The notes beneath the pieces are model-generated. The model saw nothing but the letters and a program-made list of their open reading frames with translations. It was not told the DNA's origin and ran no database searches. Below are positions 58,639 to 64,000 of a stretch of DNA of 64,000 bases, in pieces. The position numbers and the translations under genes were made by a program. The number at the start of each line of letters is the position of its first letter. Positions within the stretch are counted from its first letter, which is position 1. Source of the stretch: Cryobacterium sp. Y29 (GTDB lineage: Bacteria > Actinomycetota > Actinomycetes > Actinomycetales > Microbacteriaceae); contig NZ_PJJN01000030.1 of NCBI RefSeq assembly GCF_002929825.1, forward strand, positions 62,001 to 126,000, in the 5' to 3' direction.

Positions 58639-59406
58639 CTACGGCCGGGTGACCTCTTCCAGGATCTCGAGTACATGACGATACGGTTTGCCGGTGGCAC
58701 GCGTCATTCCGAGTTCGCAGGTGCGGTTGCAGGAGGCGTGGGCGGTGGCGCCCATGGCGACGACGTCCGCGGCCTGAGCGCGGGTTGCGGATGCGGTGAG
58801 TTCAGGATGGAGCATTCCTCGGTCGCCGGCGAACGCGCAACACCCCCAATTCTCCGGGATCTCAACACGTTCGGCGATGGCGTCGGCGATGGTGTCGAGG
58901 GCCGGGTTGATGCCCAGTCGGGTCGAGGAGCAGGTGGGGTGCAGCGCCAGAGACTCGATTTTGTGATACCCCGGCAGGCTCGGCAGGATGTGGGTGGCTG
59001 CGAACTCCACCGCGTCGATGACGGTCAGGGGCCGCGCGCTGGTATCGCCCTCGATGATGTGGCGAAGGCCCTCGGTGCAGGAGGAGGCATCACAGACGAC
59101 GGGCAGGGCGCCCTCATTGGTGGCGGCACGCAGTACGGCAAGGGTTTTGTGGCTCATGGTGGCGAGCCCGTCAGCCATGCCCTTGGACGACCATGGTGTG
59201 CCGCAGCACAGCGCGTCGATTCCGGCCGGAACGAGAAGGGTGATGCCGGCGCGTTCGCACAACTGCTCGAAGCCGACCTGCACGCCGCAAGTTCCCGTGG
59301 TGGCCGGACCGAACATTGTTTGCACGCAAGCGGGAAAATAGACGGCCTGCGGCGCATTTGTTGGCTGGGTACGCTGCCGGGTGGTTTCCGACGGTGGATT
59401 ACGCAT
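58639..59406 (-). CDS. Cys-rich CCG-domain (Fe-S) subunit of 2-hydroxyacid dehydrogenase
   Basis: A 255-residue protein with two CCG domains: PACVQTMFG with IDALCCGTPWSSKG, and LHPTCSST with ENWGCCAFAGDRGM near residue 193. These bind a noncubane Fe-S cluster in GlcF, LutA and HdrB. It normally forms the C-terminus of the roughly 950-residue actinobacterial D-lactate dehydrogenase. Here it starts with its own ATG 59406 that overlaps the FAD subunit stop by 8 bp in another frame, so it is a split or frameshifted protein. It passes electrons on towards quinone. Confidence 0.88.
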   Translation of the reverse strand: MRNPPSETTRQRTQPTNAPQAVYFPACVQTMFGPATTGTCGVQVGFEQLCERAGITLLVPAGIDALCCGTPWSSKGMADGLATMSHKTLAVLRAATNEGALPVVCDASSCTEGLRHIIEGDTSARPLTVIDAVEFAATHILPSLPGYHKIESLALHPTCSSTRLGINPALDTIADAIAERVEIPENWGCCAFAGDRGMLHPELTASATRAQAADVVAMGATAHASCNRTCELGMTRATGKPYRHVLEILEEVTRP

Positions 59407-61573
59407 GTCTGGTTTCGCTTTCTTCGACTGTGATGGACGGGCGTGCCTTGGGCGCAGTCGTCACCGCCCGATGTTTGCGGCTGGCGCCGCCACCGGGCAG
59501 TTCGGGGGAATAGAGGGGGACGGCGTCTGTGCCGAGCACGGCGCGGGCCAGCTTGTTGGGCGCGAGGATGACGCCGACGGGTACCGTGCGAACCACATTC
59601 AAGGCCACGCCGGCAACCCGGGTCACAGCGCCCCAATTCTTCGCGGCAACATTCCAGATGGCCTTCTCGACCGGATTGGCGTCATCTCGGCGCAGGCGCT
59701 TCATGAGGTCGCCGGTGTTGATCGTCACCGGGCAGGCTGTCTGGCACATGCCGTCGGCGGCGCAGGTCTGCACGGCGTCGTACTCGTAGTCCTTCTCCAG
59801 CTCGGCCACCAGGGCGAGATTGCCATCGAGCCGGGCCTGTTCGATTGCACGCAGCGACACGATGCGCTGCCGGGGGGTGAGCGTCACATTGCGGCTCGGG
59901 CACACCGGTTCACACCAGCCACACTCGGTGCAGCGATCTACTTCACTTGCCACGGCAGGGATGGCCTTGAGATCTTTGAGGTGCGCGTTCGGGTCGTCAT
60001 TGATGAGCACACCCGGGTTGAGCAGGCCGGCCGGGTCGAACAACACCTTGATGCGCCGCATGACGTCATAGAGCTCGTCGCCGTATTGGCGTTGCACGTA
60101 GGGTGCCATGACGCGCCCGGTGCCGTGCTCGGCTTTGAGCGAACCACCCTCGCCGAGTACGAGGTCGACGAGGTCTTCGGTGAACTGGCTGAACCGTTCC
60201 AGCCCGGTCGGGCTGCCGAAATCGTCGGTGAGCATGAAGTGCACGTTGCCGTCTTTGGCATGACCGAAAATCATCGAGTTCTCGTACTCGTACTTGGCGA
60301 ATAGTCGCATGAGCTCCATGCAGGTGCGGGCGAGCGCCGGCACCGGAACCACGATGTCTTCGAGCAGGGCGCTCGTACCCTGCGGCCGGGTGCCGCCCAC
60401 GGCTGGGATGATCCCCTTGCGCAGGTACCACAGTTGGCCGCGAATGCCCGCATCGGTCGTGAAATCGGCCGGCAGGGTGAGATCCAGCGTGTTGACGGTC
60501 TGCATGCCGGTCTCGAGCAGCTGCGCCAGCTTCTCGGACGACTCGGCGTGGTATTCCACGAGGAGGGCAGCGTGCTCCTGAACAACGAGGTCGAGCACGA
60601 TGGCCGGGGCACCGGGCATCTGCTGCCCCACAGTCAGCGATAACGCGTCCATCAGTTCCAGGGTGGCCGCGCCGGTCGCCACAAGGGCCGGCAGCGCGGC
60701 TGTGGCGGCCTCGAGCCCGGGAAACACGAGCAGCGCCGTCGTCACGTGCGGCAGTTTGGGCACGGTACGAAAAACCGTCTCGGCCACGAACCCCAGCGTG
60801 CCCTCGCTGCCCACAATCAGGTGCGCGAGCATGTCCACCGGCCGGTCGAAGTCCAGAAGAGAGTTCACGCCATAACCCATGGTGTTCTTCATCGAGAACT
60901 GCTGCCGAATGGTGGCGACGGAGGCCGGATTGCTCCGGGTGCGCCGTGCCAGTTCGAGCAGGCCGTTATATAAAACCGGCTCCCGCCGGAGGAGCTGATC
61001 GTCGGCATCCGCTGCACCGGTGTCGACGACGGTGCCGCTAGGCAGCACCACGACGACCGATTCGAGGGTCTGGTAGGTGTTATCGACGGTGCCGCACGCC
61101 ATTCCGGAGGAATTGTTGGCCACGACGCCGCCGATGGTAGCGGCGGACTCGCTGGCCGGGTCTGGCCCGAACTTGCGGCCGTACTTGGCCAGCCGGGTAT
61201 TCACGGCCCGCACGGTGGCGCCCGGCTGCACCCGCACCCGGAGCCCCCCGTCGAGCACCTCGATGTTTTTGAAGTTGCGACGCACATCGACCAGTACCCC
61301 GTCGGTGATGGCCTGCCCGCTCAGGCTGGTGCCTCCCGACCGGAACGTGAGGTGTACGCCCTGCGCGGCAGCAACGCGCAGGAGCGCGCCGACCTCCGCA
61401 GCGTCCGTGGCTACCACGACCGCCTGCGGGATCAGCAGGAAGTGCGAGGCATCGTGGGCATTGGCGTAGAGGTCGATGGCCCGGGTTTTCACCCGGGCCG
61501 GATCGGTCACGGCCGCGCGGAGGGCTCCGAATACGGTACTGCCGGTCTGGGCACTAACGGTTGTTGTACTCAC
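59399..61573 (-). CDS. FAD-linked 2-hydroxyacid dehydrogenase with ferredoxin domain (glycolate/D-lactate)
   Basis: A 724-residue protein. The PCMH-type FAD domain has LTFRSGGTSLSGQAITDGVL near residue 80 and FGPDPASESAATIGGVVANN near residue 138. The FAD-oxidase C domain has IFGHAKDGNVHFML near residue 435 and EHGTGRVM near residue 483. Two 4Fe-4S motifs follow (CTECGWCEPVCPSR, CAADGMCQTACPV). The start is GTG 61573 with AAAGGAG 5 nt upstream; the frame extends 11 codons further. With the following CCG protein it forms an enzyme of the Dld II/GlcD type. Gcl context favours glycolate. Confidence 0.88.
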   Translation of the reverse strand: MSTTTVSAQTGSTVFGALRAAVTDPARVKTRAIDLYANAHDASHFLLIPQAVVVATDAAEVGALLRVAAAQGVHLTFRSGGTSLSGQAITDGVLVDVRRNFKNIEVLDGGLRVRVQPGATVRAVNTRLAKYGRKFGPDPASESAATIGGVVANNSSGMACGTVDNTYQTLESVVVVLPSGTVVDTGAADADDQLLRREPVLYNGLLELARRTRSNPASVATIRQQFSMKNTMGYGVNSLLDFDRPVDMLAHLIVGSEGTLGFVAETVFRTVPKLPHVTTALLVFPGLEAATAALPALVATGAATLELMDALSLTVGQQMPGAPAIVLDLVVQEHAALLVEYHAESSEKLAQLLETGMQTVNTLDLTLPADFTTDAGIRGQLWYLRKGIIPAVGGTRPQGTSALLEDIVVPVPALARTCMELMRLFAKYEYENSMIFGHAKDGNVHFMLTDDFGSPTGLERFSQFTEDLVDLVLGEGGSLKAEHGTGRVMAPYVQRQYGDELYDVMRRIKVLFDPAGLLNPGVLINDDPNAHLKDLKAIPAVASEVDRCTECGWCEPVCPSRNVTLTPRQRIVSLRAIEQARLDGNLALVAELEKDYEYDAVQTCAADGMCQTACPVTINTGDLMKRLRRDDANPVEKAIWNVAAKNWGAVTRVAGVALNVVRTVPVGVILAPNKLARAVLGTDAVPLYSPELPGGGASRKHRAVTTAPKARPSITVEESETRHA

Positions 61574-61623
61574 AAGAACTCCTTTGTTCGTGAATTGCAC
61601 GTGCACTCAGTCAATGGGGCGAG

Positions 61624-63402
61624 TCAGGCCATAAAGGAGAGCGCGGTGGGCACATCGGCCGCTGTCTCAGCCAGGGCTTCGAACTCGGTCACGGCGTCGA
61701 TCTCGGCGGCGGCCATGGAGATATTCGTGACTCGCTCGAGGATGACCTCGACGACCACGGGTACCCGGAACTCGGCCATCCATTCCCGAGCCTGGGCGAA
61801 CGCTGCCTGCAGATCATCGGCTTCGCGCACCCGGATGGCCTTGCAGCCGAGGCCCTCGGCCACCTTGACGTGGTCGACGCCGTACCCCTCGAGCTCGGGC
61901 GAATTGATGTTCTCGAACGCGAGCGACACCTGATAATCCATGTCGAACCGGCGCTGCGCCTGCCGGATCAGGCCGAGATAGGAGTTATTCACGACGACAT
62001 GGATGTACGGGATGTGGAATTGGGCCCCCACCGCCAGTTCTTCGATCATGAACTGAAAGTCGTAGTCGCCGCTGAGTCCCACGACCGTTTTCGTCGGATC
62101 GGCCACCGCTACGCCGAGGGCGGCGGGCAGCGTCCAGCCAAGGGGACCGGCCTGGCCGCAATTGATCCAGTGCCGCGGGTGGAACACGTTCAGAAACTGT
62201 GCCCCGGCAATCTGAGAGAGCCCGATCGTGGTCACATAGCGGGTCTCGGTGCCGAACGCCCGATTCATCTCCTCATACACGCGCTGCGGCTTCATCGGTA
62301 GGTTGTCGAAGTGGGTCTTGCGCTGCATCGTGTTCTTGCGGTGCACGCAGCTCTCGACCCAGCTCTCCCAATCGGGCAATCCGCCTTGGGCCTTGCATTC
62401 CCGTGCCAGCTCAACCAGACCGCGAAGGGCAGCCCCGGCATCGGAGACGATGCCGAAGTCGGGGGAGAAGATGCGCCCGATCTGGGTGGGCTCGATGTCG
62501 ATATGAATGAAGGTGCGACCCTTCGTGTACGTGTCGAGGCCGCCAGTGTGCCGGTTGGCCCACCGGTTGCCGATGCCGAGTACGAAATCCGATTCGAGCA
62601 TGGTCGCGTTGCCGTAGCGGTGCGAGGTCATCAGTCCCACCATGCCGGCTGCGAGCCGGTGGTCGTCGGGAATGCTGCCCCAGCCCATCAGTGTGGGAAT
62701 CACCGGAATATTCAACACCTCGGCGAGCTGCACCAGCTCCTCCGAGGCATCCGCGTTGATCACGCCGCCGCCGGCGATGATCACTGGGCGCTTGGCCAGC
62801 AGCAGCATCGCCAGTGCCTTCTTCAACTGGGCAGCCGATGCCGCGGGCCTGACCACCGCCAGTGGCTCATAGGTGTCGATGTCGAACTCGATTTCCGTAA
62901 GCTGCACATCGATGGGCAAGTCGATCAGCACCGGGCCCGGGCGGCCGGAGCGCATCAGATAGAACGCTTTCTGGAAGACGCCGGGAACCTGCCCGGCCTC
63001 GAGCACGGTGACGGCCATTTTGGTGACGGGGGCCGCAATAGAGGCGATGTCGACGCCCTGGAAGTCTTCCTTGTGCAGCTTGCTCACCGGCGCCTGGCCG
63101 GTGATGCAGAGGATGGCCGTGGAGTCGGCCCACGCGGAGTAGAGCCCGGTCATCATGTCGGTGCCTGCCGGTCCGGAGGTGCCGATGCACACGCCGATGT
63201 TGCCGGCTTTGGTGCGGGTGAATCCCTCGGCCATGTGCGAAGCGCCCTCGACGTGGCGGGCCAGGATGTGGTCGATGCCGCCATGGGCGCGCATGGCGGA
63301 GTAGAACGGGTTGATGGCGGCGCCCGGAACGCCGAAGGTTTGGGTGGCTCCCTCTTTCTCGAGGATGGCGACGGCAACGTCGACTGCACGCATTTTAGAC
63401 AT
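61624..63402 (-). CDS. gcl: Glyoxylate carboligase (tartronate-semialdehyde synthase)
   Basis: A 592-residue thiamine-diphosphate enzyme joining two glyoxylates with loss of CO2. [18 protein letters not shown] near residue 46 has Val where other ThDP enzymes have the catalytic Glu, the hallmark of Gcl. [20 protein letters not shown] near residue 445 with VVVNNSYLG is the ThDP/Mg motif. Length is exactly the family norm. It sits directly after the tartronate semialdehyde reductase gene on the minus strand, 17 bp away. Confidence 0.96.
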   Translation of the reverse strand: MSKMRAVDVAVAILEKEGATQTFGVPGAAINPFYSAMRAHGGIDHILARHVEGASHMAEGFTRTKAGNIGVCIGTSGPAGTDMMTGLYSAWADSTAILCITGQAPVSKLHKEDFQGVDIASIAAPVTKMAVTVLEAGQVPGVFQKAFYLMRSGRPGPVLIDLPIDVQLTEIEFDIDTYEPLAVVRPAASAAQLKKALAMLLLAKRPVIIAGGGVINADASEELVQLAEVLNIPVIPTLMGWGSIPDDHRLAAGMVGLMTSHRYGNATMLESDFVLGIGNRWANRHTGGLDTYTKGRTFIHIDIEPTQIGRIFSPDFGIVSDAGAALRGLVELARECKAQGGLPDWESWVESCVHRKNTMQRKTHFDNLPMKPQRVYEEMNRAFGTETRYVTTIGLSQIAGAQFLNVFHPRHWINCGQAGPLGWTLPAALGVAVADPTKTVVGLSGDYDFQFMIEELAVGAQFHIPYIHVVVNNSYLGLIRQAQRRFDMDYQVSLAFENINSPELEGYGVDHVKVAEGLGCKAIRVREADDLQAAFAQAREWMAEFRVPVVVEVILERVTNISMAAAEIDAVTEFEALAETAADVPTALSFMA

Positions 63403-63418
63403 GTGGTTCTCCTTGGAG

Positions 63419-64000
63419 CTAAATAGTTGGTGTGTCGACGGGTGAGCGGCCGGACATCTGCTCGACCAGCAACAGCAGAGCCGAGTGATCGAGCGAACCG
63501 TGGCCTTCGGCGCGCAGGGCGCCCATCAGCTGGGCCACCACCGCACCCAGCGGAATGGCGACACCGGCGGCGCGGGCGGCGGCGGTGACGATGCCGAGGT
63601 CCTTGTGGTGCAGGTCGACCCGGAAACCCGGTTCGAAGCGGCGTTCCAGCATCGAGGCGGCCTTGCGGTCCAGGATGCGATTGCCGGCCAGCCCGCCGGC
63701 TAGAACCGTGACAGCGGCCTGGGTGTCAACCGAGTGTGCCTCCAGAAAAACGAGCGCTTCGGCGACGAGCTGGATGGTACCGGCGACGATGAGCTGGTTG
63801 GCGGCCTTGACCGTCTGGCCGGACCCGGCCGGACCGACGTGTACGACGGTGCTGCCCATCGAGTCGAGCACGCCGCGAATGGCCTCGACGTCGGCGGCAT
63901 CCCCGCCGACCATGATCGACAGGGTGCCCTCGATCGCACCGGCCTCACCGCCGGAGACGGGGGCGTCGACGGCTCTGAGGCCGGCCTCCCGTGCGGCGGT
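63419..64000 (-). CDS. glxR: Tartronate semialdehyde reductase, 5' part outside window
   Basis: The C-terminal 193 residues of a 3-hydroxyisobutyrate dehydrogenase-family protein. At the window edge it reads [20 protein letters not shown] with the substrate-loop motif SGG, then [20 protein letters not shown] with the catalytic Lys and the NxL helix, and [20 protein letters not shown] near the C-terminus. It reduces tartronate semialdehyde to glycerate after Gcl. The frame is open to base 64000. Confidence 0.9.
   Translation of the reverse strand, partial: TAAREAGLRAVDAPVSGGEAGAIEGTLSIMVGGDAADVEAIRGVLDSMGSTVVHVGPAGSGQTVKAANQLIVAGTIQLVAEALVFLEAHSVDTQAAVTVLAGGLAGNRILDRKAASMLERRFEPGFRVDLHHKDLGIVTAAARAAGVAIPLGAVVAQLMGALRAEGHGSLDHSALLLLVEQMSGRSPVDTPTI

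Overview
The window is high-GC (about 64-65%) and fully bacterial. Separate SdhC/SdhD anchors, GDP-mannose glycolipid-type glycosyltransferase genes, DtxR/IdeR-like iron boxes, many start codons placed 6-7 nt after a TANNNT hexamer (leaderless transcripts), a Stealth protein and the general gene style point to an actinobacterium, most likely Microbacteriaceae (Cryobacterium/Leifsonia-like; the genus is inference). I see no rRNA, tRNA, CRISPR array, transposase or integrase. It reads as ordinary chromosome with small accessory patches.

Layout. 1-4.2 kb: partial YihY/BrkB membrane protein and the sdhCDAB operon, all on the minus strand. 4.2-6.6 kb: divergent mannosyltransferase and GDP-mannose pyrophosphorylase genes. 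6.7-15.0 kb: nucleoside uptake and salvage (two BMP-family lipoproteins, ATPase, two permeases, cytidine deaminase, thymidine phosphorylase), the last five genes overlapping end to end. 15.0-19.7 kb: repeat cluster, frameshifted DUF559 nuclease-like gene, two aldo/keto reductases, MFS transporter. 19.9-24.9 kb: siderophore uptake and iron release under two DtxR/IdeR-like boxes. 25.2-27.8 kb: amino-acid ABC transporter. 27.9-32.0 kb: HrpA helicase. 32.1-36.4 kb: aldo/keto reductase, PnuC, DUF255 thioredoxin-fold protein. 36.9-41.0 kb: Stealth phosphotransferase, metallophosphoesterase, PAP2 phosphatase.

41.0-44.3 kb is a compact biosynthetic operon: type III polyketide synthase, methyltransferase and FAD hydroxylase, probably making a methylated, hydroxylated phenolic or pyrone lipid. 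44.3-50.1 kb holds a HemK-like methyltransferase, an SDR, a secreted flavin amine oxidase whose domains look circularly permuted (the most unusual gene here), a Pr6Pr membrane protein and an RraA-family protein. 50.2-55.9 kb is an accessory patch with a doubly frameshifted membrane-protein gene, three NERD-type paralogues in different states of active-site decay, a secreted HNH/Excalibur nuclease and a DUF7002-like protein.

56.0-64.0 kb is a carboxylate-use module: a deleted lactate-permease relic, an intact LldP-family permease, an FAD/Fe-S 2-hydroxyacid dehydrogenase split into two overlapping genes, glyoxylate carboligase and tartronate semialdehyde reductase (cut by the window edge). Read together these suggest glycolate uptake, oxidation to glyoxylate and entry into the glycerate pathway, although the permease and dehydrogenase alone could serve lactate.
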